DNA from: Swaminathania salitolerans
GTDB lineage: Bacteria > Pseudomonadota > Alphaproteobacteria > Acetobacterales > Acetobacteraceae
Direction: 5' to 3'
Length of the DNA: 64,000 nt
Assembly (NCBI RefSeq): GCF_007988945.1
Contig: NZ_BJVC01000007.1
Coordinates: 24,232 to 88,231, forward strand
In this document: positions 36,424 through 45,797 of the stretch, in pieces
Numbering within the stretch: the stretch's first letter is position 1
How the letters are laid out: every line of letters begins with the position of its first letter
Notes under the pieces: generated by a model
Told to the model about the DNA's origin: nothing
Databases searched by the model: none
What the model saw: only the letters and a program-made list of their open reading frames with translations
Translations under genes and position numbers: made by a program

Positions 36424-37293
36424 GTGAGCGGATTTCATCAGGAAGCGGTTCTGGGCTGTTCACAGGCCGATCTGGAGCACGTCCGCGCCATTGTGAGCCA
36501 GGCCGGGACGTCCTTCGCCAGAGGTATGAAGATCCTGCCCGCCGAGCGGCGTTACGGCATGTTCGCCGTCTATGCCTTCTGCCGGGAAGTGGACGATATC
36601 GCCGATGGCGATGTGGATGTACCCGACCGCGCTGCGGCGCTCGAGGCGTGGCACGCGCGTGTCGAGCGTCTGTATCGTGGCGAGGCGCGGGGCGCGCTCG
36701 ATCGGGTGCTCGTGGCAGCGCTGACGCGATTCAGGTTGCGCAAGGAGGATTTCGCGGCGGTCATCGACGGGATGGCCATGGATGCCGGGACGCCGGTCGT
36801 CGCCCCCGATGAATCGACGCTCGATCTCTATTGCGACCGCGTGGCCTCTGCCGTCGGCCGTCTGTCGGTCCGGGTATTCGGCGATTCATCTCCCGATGCC
36901 GATCGTGTGGCGCATCATCTCGGTCGGGCGCTCCAGCTCACCAATATCCTGCGCGACGTCCAGGAAGATGCGGATCGCGGGCGTCTCTATCTCCCGCGGG
37001 AATTGCTGACGCGTTACAATGTTCCTCTCGTGCCCGCGGATGCCTTGTATGCCCGCGGTCTCGATCCGCTGTGCAGGATTCTCGCTGCCCGGGCGAAGGA
37101 TCATTTCCGCGAGGCCCGATCCGCGATGAGATCGTGCGATCCCGTTGCCATGCGGCCTGCGAGAATGATGGCCGCATCGTATGGCCCCGTTCTCTCGAAA
37201 CTTCTCGCACGCGGCTGGGTCCATCCCGATCGCCCCGTGCATGTGAACAAGGCCTTGCGCCTGATTCGTGCCCTCGTTGCTTATGTCCGCTGA
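36424..37293 (+). CDS. hpnD: Presqualene diphosphate synthase HpnD
   Basis: A 289-aa trans-isoprenyl diphosphate synthase that condenses two farnesyl diphosphates into presqualene diphosphate. Asp-rich motifs: FCREVDDIADGDVD (about residues 53-66) and LTNILRDVQEDADRGR (about 174-189). The motif YGMFAVYAFCR before the first Asp cluster is family-typical. Start is GTG 36424. hpnE begins 3 bases after its stop. The region upstream (36182-36423) is shared with the divergent Tat-aminotransferase gene and should hold both promoters. Confidence 0.93.
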   Translation: MSGFHQEAVLGCSQADLEHVRAIVSQAGTSFARGMKILPAERRYGMFAVYAFCREVDDIADGDVDVPDRAAALEAWHARVERLYRGEARGALDRVLVAALTRFRLRKEDFAAVIDGMAMDAGTPVVAPDESTLDLYCDRVASAVGRLSVRVFGDSSPDADRVAHHLGRALQLTNILRDVQEDADRGRLYLPRELLTRYNVPLVPADALYARGLDPLCRILAARAKDHFREARSAMRSCDPVAMRPARMMAASYGPVLSKLLARGWVHPDRPVHVNKALRLIRALVAYVR

Positions 37294-37296
37294 TTC

Positions 37297-38583
37297 ATGA
37301 CCCATGTTCATATCATAGGCGGGGGACTGGCCGGCCTCTCGGCGGCGATCGATGTCATCGGTCGTGCCCGGGTGACGGTGTATGAATCCGGCCCTGCCTG
37401 CGGTGGCCGGGCGCGTTCCTATTTCGACAAGGCACTCGGATGCCGCATCGATAACGGCAATCATCTTCTTCTCTCGGCCAACAAGGCCACGTTCCGCTAT
37501 CTCGGGCTGATCGGGGCCGAGAAGAGCCTGACCGGACCGGGCACGCCTGTTTTCCCCTGGTACGATCTCGAGGCCGGTCTGGGCTGGACCTTGCGTCTGT
37601 CGCGGGGACGTCTGCCGCTCTGGGCGCTTTCCCGGCGTCGTCATGTTCCCGGCATGCGGCTTTCAGAACTCGGCATTCTGGCGAAGATCCTGCGCGCCGG
37701 ACCGGATGCGACCGTCGAGACCTGCCTCGGTCGGGGGATGCTCACGCGACGTCTGCTCGAGCCGTTTGCCGTTTCCGCGCTGAATACGCCGCTCGATCAG
37801 GCAAGCGCCGCACTCCTTGCCGCCATCATCCGCGAAACCCTGGCTCTCGGCGGCGAGGCCTGCTGTCCGTGGTATCCGGCCGAAGGATTGTCCGAGAGCT
37901 TCATCGATCCTGCCATTGCCCACATCGCCCGTCTGCAGGGAGAGGTTCGTTGCGGCGCGCGCATCTCGGGGCTCGATATTTCGGGGGGGCGGGTCGTCGG
38001 TCTGAAGAACGGAGACGAGACGATTCCGCTCGGCCCGGAAGATCACGTCGTTTCTGCCGTGCCTGCGCCCGTGGCCCGTACGCTCGTGGGGCCGCATCTG
38101 CCCGGTTTCTCCGCCCCGGATGAATTCGAGAGCATCATCAACGTCCATTACCGTCTGCCCGAACCTGTCGAGACTCGAGGTGTTCTCGATCGGGCGGGAT
38201 TCGTCGGGCTCGTCGGCGGTATCGCGGAGTGGGTCTATCTCAAGGGCGAAATTCTTTCCGTGACTGTCAGTGCGGCAAATCGCTATGCTGGGCATGCACA
38301 TCCGGATCTGATCGCAACGATCTGGTCGGAAATCCGCAGGGCGATAGGACCGGTCGCGATCCGGCCCCTTCCCGAGGCGGCTCCGCCCGCGCGTATCGTC
38401 TGCGAGAAACGGGCAACCTTCGCCGCGACTCCGGCGCAGGATCGTCTGCGACCGGATGCGCGTACGGATATTTCCAATCTGGCACTGGCCGGGGACTGGA
38501 CCGCGACGGGGCTGCCCTCGACCATCGAGGGGGCGATCCGCTCGGGAAGTGAAGCGGTGAAGGCTCTGGGCCTGGTGTCGTGA
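37297..38583 (+). CDS. hpnE: Squalene-forming FAD-dependent oxidoreductase HpnE
   Basis: A 428-aa flavoprotein of the amine-oxidase/phytoene-desaturase family. It converts hydroxysqualene to squalene in the three-enzyme route (HpnC, HpnD, HpnE). The N-terminus HVHIIGGGLAGLSAAIDV binds FAD (GxGxxG), and the C-terminal AGDWTATGLPSTIEGAIRSG contacts the flavin. Length and motifs are ordinary for HpnE. Coupled to hpnD by a 3-base gap. Confidence 0.93.
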   Translation: MTHVHIIGGGLAGLSAAIDVIGRARVTVYESGPACGGRARSYFDKALGCRIDNGNHLLLSANKATFRYLGLIGAEKSLTGPGTPVFPWYDLEAGLGWTLRLSRGRLPLWALSRRRHVPGMRLSELGILAKILRAGPDATVETCLGRGMLTRRLLEPFAVSALNTPLDQASAALLAAIIRETLALGGEACCPWYPAEGLSESFIDPAIAHIARLQGEVRCGARISGLDISGGRVVGLKNGDETIPLGPEDHVVSAVPAPVARTLVGPHLPGFSAPDEFESIINVHYRLPEPVETRGVLDRAGFVGLVGGIAEWVYLKGEILSVTVSAANRYAGHAHPDLIATIWSEIRRAIGPVAIRPLPEAAPPARIVCEKRATFAATPAQDRLRPDARTDISNLALAGDWTATGLPSTIEGAIRSGSEAVKALGLVS

Positions 38584-38633
38584 TGTCGCGTTCGAACTGC
38601 AAGAGAAACAAGAGAAGAGGATAAGGGCGGTCC

Positions 38634-40616
38634 ATGCTGATCTATTCCGACGTTCTGGAGCGTCATGAGGCCGTAAGCCCGGCCGAGACGGATATGAGCC
38701 AGGTGCGTCAGGCTATCGACGCTGCCCATGCCGCCTTGTCCGAGCGGCAGAACGACGACGGACACTGGGTGTTCGAGCTCGAGGCCGACGCCACGATTCC
38801 TGCCGAATATGTCCTGCTCGAGCATTATCTCGATCGGATCGACGACGAGAAACAGGCCCGTATCGGGGTGTATCTGCGTCGTATCCAGGGAGCACATGGC
38901 GGCTGGCCTCTCTATCACGATGGCGGTTTCGACCTCTCGGCTTCGGTCAAGGCCTATTTCGCCCTCAAGGCCATCGGAGACGATATCGACGCACCGCATA
39001 TGAAGCGTGCGCGAGAAGCCATTCTCGATCGCGGGGGGGCGGCGCGCACCAATGTCTTCACGCGGATTCAGATGGCCCTGTTCGGCGAAGTGCCCTGGCG
39101 CGCGACGCCGGTCATGCCGGTCGAGCTGATGCTCATGCCCAAGGCGGCGCTGTTTTCCATGTGGAACATGTCGTACTGGTCGCGAAGCGTCGTCGCGCCG
39201 CTTCTGGTGCTGCGTTCTCTCGAACCAACGGCCATCAATCCGCGCAACATCCATATCCAGGAGCTTTTCGTGACTCCGCCGGATGAGGTGAAGGACTGGA
39301 TCCGGGGACCCTATCGCTCGATCTGGGGGCATGTTTTCAAGAAGGTCGATACGGTGCTCCGGCCGATAGAGCCCCATTTCCCGCCGGGATTGCGCAAGAA
39401 GGCGATCAGGGCGGCCATCGATTTCATCGAGCCCCGGCTCGGTGAGGGCGGGCTCGGTGCGATCTACCCGGCGATGGCCAATGTCGTGATGATGTATCGT
39501 GCGATGGGTGTCGCCGACACGGATCCGCGCGTCGAGCTGGCATGGAAGGGTATCCAGGATCTTCTGGTGAGCAATGGTGACGAGACCTATTGCCAGCCTT
39601 GCGTCTCTCCCGTCTGGGATACGGGGTTGTCCGGCCTGGCCATGGCGGAGGCCTCTTCCGGGCCGCAAGCGACACGCCCTGCCGAGACCCGCGAGAAGCT
39701 CCGGCGCAGCATGGACTGGTTGCGCCAAAGGCAGATCCTGGACGTAAAGGGCGACTGGGCGATCAACTGCCCCGATGTCCGGCCCGGAGGATGGGCATTC
39801 CAGTACGAAAACGACTATTATCCCGATGTCGACGACACGGCGGTCGTCGGGATGCTGCTGAACCGCGAGGACCCCGAGGGGAACCGGGAGGCAATTGCGC
39901 GTGCCCGCGAATGGATCGTGGGAATGCAGAGTACGAATGGCGGCTGGGGTGCCTTCGACATCGATAACGATCTCGATGCCCTGAATCATATTCCCTTCGC
40001 CGATCACGGGGCGCTACTCGATCCGCCCACGGCGGACGTGTCGGCACGCTGCGTCTCTTTCCTGTCGGAGCTGGGTTATGCCGAGGATGCGCCCGTCATC
40101 GAGAAGGGGCTGGCCTATCTGCGCCGGGAGCAGGAACCGGAAGGCTGCTGGTTCGGTCGTTGGGGTACGAATTACATCTACGGCACATGGTCGGTTCTCT
40201 GCGCCTATAACGTCGCTGGCATCGCCCATGACGATCCTTCGGTCATGCGCGCGGTCGAATGGCTCGAGAGCGTGCAGCGGCCGGATGGCGGCTGGGGCGA
40301 GGATTGCGCTTCGTATGAGGGCGCGACCCCGGGGGAATACGATACGAGCCTGCCGACCCAGACGGCCTGGGCCGTTCTCGGGCTGATGGCGGTCGGACGT
40401 CGCGAGACCCCCGCCGTGCAGCGCGGTATCGCCTATCTCGTTTCGCAGCAGGACGAGAAAGGGGAGTGGCAGGAGCAGCCTTATAACGCCGTCGGATTTC
40501 CGAAGGTCTTTTATCTGCGCTATCATGGATACAAGCAGTTCTTCCCCCTCATGGCCCTGTCGCGTTTCCGGAACCTCGGACTGAGCAATTCCGGACGGGT
40601 CGAGCACGGGTTCTGA
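38634..40616 (+). CDS. shc: Squalene--hopene cyclase
   Basis: A 660-aa class II triterpene cyclase that folds squalene into hopene or hopanol at the membrane. The catalytic DxDD motif DVDDTAV lies at residues 398-404. Several QW repeats are present: QNDDGHWVFELE, GAHGGWPLY, MQSTNGGWGAFD, EPEGCWFGRWG, VQRPDGGWGED. Length matches the family (about 630-720 aa). ATG 38634 is preceded by a purine-rich stretch GAGAAGAGGATAAGGG. It is also called hpnF within the cluster. Products strengthen the membrane against ethanol and acid, a known trait of acetic acid bacteria and Zymomonas. Confidence 0.97.
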   Translation: MLIYSDVLERHEAVSPAETDMSQVRQAIDAAHAALSERQNDDGHWVFELEADATIPAEYVLLEHYLDRIDDEKQARIGVYLRRIQGAHGGWPLYHDGGFDLSASVKAYFALKAIGDDIDAPHMKRAREAILDRGGAARTNVFTRIQMALFGEVPWRATPVMPVELMLMPKAALFSMWNMSYWSRSVVAPLLVLRSLEPTAINPRNIHIQELFVTPPDEVKDWIRGPYRSIWGHVFKKVDTVLRPIEPHFPPGLRKKAIRAAIDFIEPRLGEGGLGAIYPAMANVVMMYRAMGVADTDPRVELAWKGIQDLLVSNGDETYCQPCVSPVWDTGLSGLAMAEASSGPQATRPAETREKLRRSMDWLRQRQILDVKGDWAINCPDVRPGGWAFQYENDYYPDVDDTAVVGMLLNREDPEGNREAIARAREWIVGMQSTNGGWGAFDIDNDLDALNHIPFADHGALLDPPTADVSARCVSFLSELGYAEDAPVIEKGLAYLRREQEPEGCWFGRWGTNYIYGTWSVLCAYNVAGIAHDDPSVMRAVEWLESVQRPDGGWGEDCASYEGATPGEYDTSLPTQTAWAVLGLMAVGRRETPAVQRGIAYLVSQQDEKGEWQEQPYNAVGFPKVFYLRYHGYKQFFPLMALSRFRNLGLSNSGRVEHGF

Positions 40617-40618
40617 CG

Positions 40619-41305
40619 ATGCTCGGTATTCTCGTCGGGCTGAAGGCGGAGGCGCGGCTCATACGTCCGTTCTTTCCGAAGGCGCCGATCGCTCTCAGCG
40701 GTGCCACCGCCGATGGCGCACGGGAAGGGACGGCCCGGCTGGTCGCAGCCGGTGCGACGCGCCTTCTGTCTTTCGGCTGCGCTGCGGGGCTCGCGCCGGG
40801 TCTCCTTCCGGGGCAGATCGTCGTTCCGGAATGGGTGCAGGTCGACGGGCGCCGTTTCGATGCGTCTGCCGTCCTGCGCTCCGGTTTCGGAGCGGAGCGC
40901 TCCGATGCCCTTGCAGGCGGGCTTCTGCACAGTGACAGCATCATCCGGACCGCCGCGGAGAAGGCGGAACTATACGCGCAGACAGACTGCGTGGCGGTGG
41001 ATATGGAGAGCGGTTTCGTTGCGCGCTCGGGACTGGATTTTGCGGTCCTGCGCGTCGTTTGCGACGATTCGCGGCGGGATTTGCCACCTGTTGCCTGCGA
41101 TGTGCTGGCAGAAGGGCGGATTGCTGCGGGGAGGCTTTTCGGTGGATTGATGCGCGATCCTGCGCAGATCGGGGGGCTGATCGCTTTGGGGCGCGATGCG
41201 GCGCGGGCGCGCTCATCCCTCGACCGATTTCTGCAGGGGCTCTCGGCGCAGGGGGTCATGCAGACGATGGGATTTTCGCAGACGATTCCGGGAGATACTC
41301 TCTGA
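40619..41305 (+). CDS. hpnG: Adenosylhopane nucleosidase-type phosphorylase HpnG
   Basis: A 228-aa protein of the nucleoside phosphorylase family. HpnG removes adenine from adenosylhopane to give ribosylhopane. Family features seen: LGILVGLKAEARLI at the N-terminus, FGCAAGLAPGLLPGQIVVP, and VAVDMESGFVARSGLDFAVLRVVCDD, which carries the Met-Glu of the ribose site and Asp of the base site. It starts 2 bases after the shc stop. The gene hpnH, which supplies its substrate, is not next to it and not in the window. Confidence 0.9.
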   Translation: MLGILVGLKAEARLIRPFFPKAPIALSGATADGAREGTARLVAAGATRLLSFGCAAGLAPGLLPGQIVVPEWVQVDGRRFDASAVLRSGFGAERSDALAGGLLHSDSIIRTAAEKAELYAQTDCVAVDMESGFVARSGLDFAVLRVVCDDSRRDLPPVACDVLAEGRIAAGRLFGGLMRDPAQIGGLIALGRDAARARSSLDRFLQGLSAQGVMQTMGFSQTIPGDTL

Positions 41306-41438
41306 CCGACCGCGCGCGCGATGCGCGGCTTTGCGGCCCTGCATCTGTCCCCGGTTCTGCATCTGTCTTTGGCGCTCGCTGACGAGGGAGAGGCTGTTCG
41401 AAGAGCAACAGGGCCGAGTCATACCGTCGAGGGCGGAG

Positions 41439-41478
41439 GTGATACCGGGGAAGTTTTGCATCACGCTCCCGGTATCAC
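41439..41478. repeat. 11-bp perfect inverted repeat downstream of hpnG
   Basis: GTGATACCGGG (41439-41449) and CCCGGTATCAC (41468-41478), separated by 18 bases, with no T-run after it. It lies in the 480-base gap between hpnG and the alcohol dehydrogenase gene, followed by an AT-rich stretch up to about 41580. It could be a transcription terminator or an operator; position alone cannot decide. No gene is seen in the gap. Confidence 0.6.
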
Positions 41479-41786
41479 GCCTATCTTGAACAGCAATACT
41501 GTGTTCAAAAATAGGCAAAATGATTAAAACACCCTTTATCCACTATTTTTTAGCAAAAAAAATTTGCTCCACCATTTTGCCGAAGCAGTAATCCTCGCGA
41601 GTATGGCTCCAAGAATGGTCACAATGCCATGAGGGACCGTGTAAAAGGACCTTCTGCGAACCGGGATATGGCAAAACATGTCTGCAGGTGGCTCCCATGC
41701 CGGAGTCGTCCCCGGACATGGCGCGTTCTGCCGGTCGATGTCGTCCTCCAGCCAGCCATGTTCCCTCATCGAGGAGTTCATGGATC

Positions 41787-42947
41787 ATGACGTTCAATGC
41801 CTTCGAATTTCGCACGGTCGCAAGTATCGAGATGGCCTGGGAAGGGGCGTCCCGTCTCGGGGAGCGTCTCGTCGCCCTGTTCGGTCACAGGCGCGTTCTG
41901 ATGATCACCGATGCCGGGCTCGTGAAGACGGGGCTCGTCGGCCCGGTCGAGGAGAGCCTCAAGCGGGCCGGTCTGGATGTCGTTCTTTTTGACAGCGTGA
42001 CAGCAGATCCGCCGGAAGAGGTCGTTCTTGCCTGCGTGAAGCAGGGGCGCGAGGCAGGCGCAGGGATCGTTCTGGGGCTGGGTGGCGGATCGTCGCTCGA
42101 CGTGGCGAAGGTTGCAGCCATCTGTCTCGGGTCCGATCAGCCTCTGGAGGAGATGTACGGTGTCGACAGGGTCCGCGGGACACGTCTGCCTCTCGTCCTC
42201 GTGCCCACGACCGCCGGAACCGGGTCGGAAGTCACGAATGTCGCGGTGATCACCCGCGACGGAACGACGAAGATGGGGGTGGTGGCGACACAGCTCTATG
42301 CCGATCATGTCCTGCTCGATGCTGCCCTGACTCTCGGACTACCGCCGTTGCACACGGCTGCGACAGGGATCGACGCGATGGTCCATGCGATCGAGGCCTA
42401 TACGGGAAAGATCCGGAAGAACCCGCTCTCGGACAGGTTGGCCCTGTCGGCGCTTCCCATGCTCGGCGCCAATCTGGTGAAGGCCTGCCGGGTGCCGTCG
42501 GATCGGGCCGCGCGCGAGGCGATGCTTCTCGGCGCCATGCTGGCCGGTCAGGCATTTGCCAATTCCCCGGTCGGCCTCGTTCATGGCATGGCCTATCCTC
42601 TCGGCGGGTTCTTTCATGTGCCGCACGGCCTCTCCAACGCCCTCATGCTGGGCCCGGTTCTGAGGTTCAATGCTGTCGTGGCGGCCCCCCTCTATGCGGA
42701 GCTGGCTTTGGCGATGGGGGTCTCGCAGGGCGGTACGCAGGCACAGCAGGCAGAGGCGTTCATCTCGTTCATGGAAACGCTCATGGAAGAGAGCGGATTA
42801 CCGAGGCGGTTGCGGGATGTGGGCGTGACAGAGGATGCGATCGGGAAGCTCGCCGCCGATGCGATCACGCACCAGCGGGTGCTCGTCAATAATCCGCGCT
42901 CCGTCACGGAGGAGGAGATGAGAAGCCTTTATCGACAGGCTTTCTGA
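41787..42947 (+). CDS. Iron-containing alcohol dehydrogenase
   Basis: A 386-aa group III (iron-type) NAD-dependent alcohol dehydrogenase. The nucleotide site is VLGLGGGSSLDVAKVAA, PTTAGTGSEVTNVAVI binds the cofactor, and metal His residues lie in GLVHGMAYPLGGFFHVPHGL. The N-terminus MTFNAFEFRTVASIE is chosen at ATG 41787 with GAGGAG upstream; the upstream frame is not conserved. Likely oxidises or reduces short alcohols or diols in the cytoplasm. Gene context (end of the hopanoid locus) does not hint at the substrate. Confidence 0.9.
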   Translation: MTFNAFEFRTVASIEMAWEGASRLGERLVALFGHRRVLMITDAGLVKTGLVGPVEESLKRAGLDVVLFDSVTADPPEEVVLACVKQGREAGAGIVLGLGGGSSLDVAKVAAICLGSDQPLEEMYGVDRVRGTRLPLVLVPTTAGTGSEVTNVAVITRDGTTKMGVVATQLYADHVLLDAALTLGLPPLHTAATGIDAMVHAIEAYTGKIRKNPLSDRLALSALPMLGANLVKACRVPSDRAAREAMLLGAMLAGQAFANSPVGLVHGMAYPLGGFFHVPHGLSNALMLGPVLRFNAVVAAPLYAELALAMGVSQGGTQAQQAEAFISFMETLMEESGLPRRLRDVGVTEDAIGKLAADAITHQRVLVNNPRSVTEEEMRSLYRQAF

Positions 42948-42990
42948 TCTCCGGCCGGGATGAAAGACGCCCCCGCACGAGAGGGGCGGT

Positions 42991-44349
42991 TCAGCCCTGT
43001 CCGAGACCGGTGCGTGTGGTCAGAAAAAGATAGAAGAGAAAGACGAGGTCGAGCCCGAGTACCATGGGGGTAAGCCGGACGAATTGCCGGCTGACCAGGA
43101 GAAGCGTGCTGTAGAACAGAAGACCGAGCGCGAGACTGATCATGAAATTGCCGGTGAGAACCGCAATGAGAAGCATGAAAGCCGGGGTGAGCAGGGCCTC
43201 ACGCGATGCGCTGGCTGCCTGTCCGAGGGCCGAGAGCATACCCAGGCCGACCAGAATGAGCACGGGGGCCGTCGCTTCTGGCGGGATCATGACGATCAGG
43301 GGCCAGAAGACGGAGGAAGCGGCGAAAAGAACGGCCACGACGAGCGCGGTCAGCCCCGTTCTTCCTCCGGCCTCGACACCGACGAGGCTCTCCACATAGG
43401 CCGAGACGGTGCTGGTTCCGAGCGCGCTTCCGATCACGCTGGCGGAGCCGTCGGCGGCGAAGGCGGCGCGACCCAGCAGGGTCGTGCCATCGGGGCGGGT
43501 CAGACGCGCGCGGTTTGCGACGCTGTACATCGTGCCGGTGGCGTCGAAGAAATCACTGATGAGAAAATAGAGCGTGATGGGCAGGAGGACTTCGAGATGG
43601 GAGAAGAAGTCGCCGAAATTGAACGGAAAGAGGAGATGCGTCGGATAATGCGGCCAGTCGACGGGCTGCGCCGGTAGCGTCGTGATCGCTGCACCGTTGC
43701 GGTGAACGAAGAGGCTCAGCAGCGTCACGCCAAGAATCGAGACGAGCATTCCGGCCGGTACGCGCAGCACGAGAAGCGACCCGGCGAGAAAGATGCCGAA
43801 AAGCGTGAGCAGGACCGACGGATCGCTCAGGGAGCCGAAATGGAAGCCGTCGGAGGTCGGCACGGCGAGCTTGCCTGTCACCATGCCGATACGGGCGATG
43901 AAGATGCCGATCGCGACCTGGATCCCGAGGACGATCGGTTCAGGAAAAGCCTGGATGATGCGATGTCGCATTCTGGTGACGGAGAGACAGGTAAAGGCGA
44001 CACCGCCGAGCAGGACGATGGTGAATGCCGTACGGACATCCACATGCATCTGGTGCACCACGATCTGCGCGAAAATCGCGTTGCTGCTCATGGCCGGGGC
44101 GAGAGCGATCGGCATATTGGCGAAGATCGCCATCAGCAACGTGCCGCAGACCGCAGCGGCGATGGTCGTCATGATCATGTCGTGCGGCGCCAGGCCCGCC
44201 TGCGTCATGATCGCGGGATTGACGGCCATGATATAGGCCATGGCACCGAAAGTCGTCAGTCCTGCGAGTATCTCCCTGTTGACGGTGGAGCCGCGCTGCC
44301 CGATCCGGAAGCGTCTGTCGAGCCAGGAGGAGAAGGGAGAAAGGGACAC
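42991..44349 (-). CDS. Purine/xanthine permease (NCS2, AzgA-like)
   Basis: A 452-aa polytopic inner-membrane carrier. The N-terminal region VNREILAGLTTFGAMAYIMA, then ANMPIALAPAMSSNAIFAQ, is typical of AzgA-type hypoxanthine/guanine/adenine permeases of the NCS2 family; later motifs include DFFDATGTMYSVANR and GTSTVSAYVESLVGVEAGGR. About 12 hydrophobic segments are visible. GTG 44349 is preferred (GGAG 9 bases upstream); an ATG at 44448 would add a 33-residue non-homologous extension. Substrate is probably a purine base taken up with protons. Convergent with the alcohol dehydrogenase gene. Confidence 0.88.
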   Translation of the reverse strand: MSLSPFSSWLDRRFRIGQRGSTVNREILAGLTTFGAMAYIMAVNPAIMTQAGLAPHDMIMTTIAAAVCGTLLMAIFANMPIALAPAMSSNAIFAQIVVHQMHVDVRTAFTIVLLGGVAFTCLSVTRMRHRIIQAFPEPIVLGIQVAIGIFIARIGMVTGKLAVPTSDGFHFGSLSDPSVLLTLFGIFLAGSLLVLRVPAGMLVSILGVTLLSLFVHRNGAAITTLPAQPVDWPHYPTHLLFPFNFGDFFSHLEVLLPITLYFLISDFFDATGTMYSVANRARLTRPDGTTLLGRAAFAADGSASVIGSALGTSTVSAYVESLVGVEAGGRTGLTALVVAVLFAASSVFWPLIVMIPPEATAPVLILVGLGMLSALGQAASASREALLTPAFMLLIAVLTGNFMISLALGLLFYSTLLLVSRQFVRLTPMVLGLDLVFLFYLFLTTRTGLGQG

Positions 44350-44494
44350 GTATCGCGAACTCCGGGCATGTGACAGGCGTGAGGCTTGTTCTAGGAGCGG
44401 AACCACCCCGACGACAAGGGGGCATGGCAGCGCGCCCCGATCGCCCACGATCCTTCCGCGATGGATCCGGCGCCCCGCATTTGCCGAGCCGGTC

Positions 44495-45748
44495 TTACTG
44501 GATCGCCCTGTAGATATCGTGCAATCCGCTCTGCAGGGGAGCCAGGGACCCGTCCGAAGGCAGGGGCAGCAAGCCGAGAAGCATCATCACGAGCGGATAG
44601 ACATCCACGTTCTCGATCGGGGGCAGGGTCTTGTGCGACAGGAAGGCGGGGCCAGAGGCGAGGAAGAGGGCCGTCATGTCGGGCGCTGCATTGTCATAGC
44701 CATGACCGCCCGCATTGAGATGATCGTGCGGGTCGCGGATCAGGCTCCAGCCGGGATCGGCCAGGCAGAGATAGGCCGGTACACGCGGGTTGCTCCCGTA
44801 ATGCAGGCGCTCGGGTATCGCGTCCCTGGGCCAGCAGGCGACATGGGGGTGCGGTCTGGACAGCGCTCTTGCGAGCTCGCGTTCATGACCCGGGGTCGGG
44901 TTGAGCCCCGCATAGGACCCTGAGGTCACGACCGACATGGCGTTGCCCGGGGCGAGGCTGGTCAGAAGAATCGTTCTCTTCGGGCTGAGCGCCGTCATGC
45001 CGTGATCGGAGACGATGATGATGTTGGCTGCGACGTGGCGCTGGGCCAGCCCGGCGAAAAGCAGGGAAAGCGCGTGATCCACCTCGCGTATGGCAGCGCG
45101 GGTCTGAGGCGATTCGGGGCCGGATTTATGACCGGCGTGATCGACGCCGTCGAAATAGAGCAAGGAAAGAGCCGGGTGTCTGGTTTTCGCGGGATCGAAC
45201 CAGGAAAGCACGGTCTCGACGCGGCTCTCCGGCGTCCGTCTGGCGTCGAAATGATACCAGATATCGGGGCGCGTGTTCAGGATCGGCACGTCGGAGCCCG
45301 GCCAGAACATGACGGCGGTCATCAATCCGTGCATCTGCGCTGTCACCCAGGCAGGCGTACCGCCATTCCACCAGCGGGGATCGTCGAGCCCGGTCTGTCG
45401 ACCGACGCTGAAGATCTCACCGGGAATATCCGGATCCGTCATGACATTCCCCACGATGCCGTGGTGATCGGGCCTGAGCCCGGTGACCAGGGTATAGTGA
45501 TTGGGGAAGGTGACGGAGGGAAAGGAGGGGTGCATCGCGGCCGTTACGCCGCTCAGCGCGAAGGCATCCAGTGCAGGCGTATCGCCGCGATGCAGATAAT
45601 CGGGGCGAAAGCCGTCGATCGAGACCAGAATGACCGGCGGCAGACCGGTCTGGTTGTCCTGTCCGCTGGAGACAGGCGGCGAATCGCAGCCGGAAAGACC
45701 CGGAAGAACGGCCAGAAGAACGGACAGGAAAACGAGATAGCGCGCCAT
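44495..45748 (-). CDS. NPP-type phosphodiesterase, lipoprotein
   Basis: A 417-aa alkaline-phosphatase-superfamily enzyme of the nucleotide pyrophosphatase/phosphodiesterase type. It has a lipoprotein signal MARYLVFLSVLLAVLPGLSG with Cys at position 21 (lipobox LSGC). The metal-bound nucleophile is Thr in PSVTFPNHYTLVTGL; other metal ligands lie in ILVSIDGFRPDYL, YFDGVDHAGH, VSDHGM and GGHGYDN. The protein should sit on the periplasmic membrane side and split phosphodiester or pyrophosphate bonds. Substrate unknown. Confidence 0.88.
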   Translation of the reverse strand: MARYLVFLSVLLAVLPGLSGCDSPPVSSGQDNQTGLPPVILVSIDGFRPDYLHRGDTPALDAFALSGVTAAMHPSFPSVTFPNHYTLVTGLRPDHHGIVGNVMTDPDIPGEIFSVGRQTGLDDPRWWNGGTPAWVTAQMHGLMTAVMFWPGSDVPILNTRPDIWYHFDARRTPESRVETVLSWFDPAKTRHPALSLLYFDGVDHAGHKSGPESPQTRAAIREVDHALSLLFAGLAQRHVAANIIIVSDHGMTALSPKRTILLTSLAPGNAMSVVTSGSYAGLNPTPGHERELARALSRPHPHVACWPRDAIPERLHYGSNPRVPAYLCLADPGWSLIRDPHDHLNAGGHGYDNAAPDMTALFLASGPAFLSHKTLPPIENVDVYPLVMMLLGLLPLPSDGSLAPLQSGLHDIYRAIQ

Positions 45749-45797
45749 CCGGCCAGACTGGCAGGGCGGCGCGCGTCGATCAATCCTCTGGACGGTG

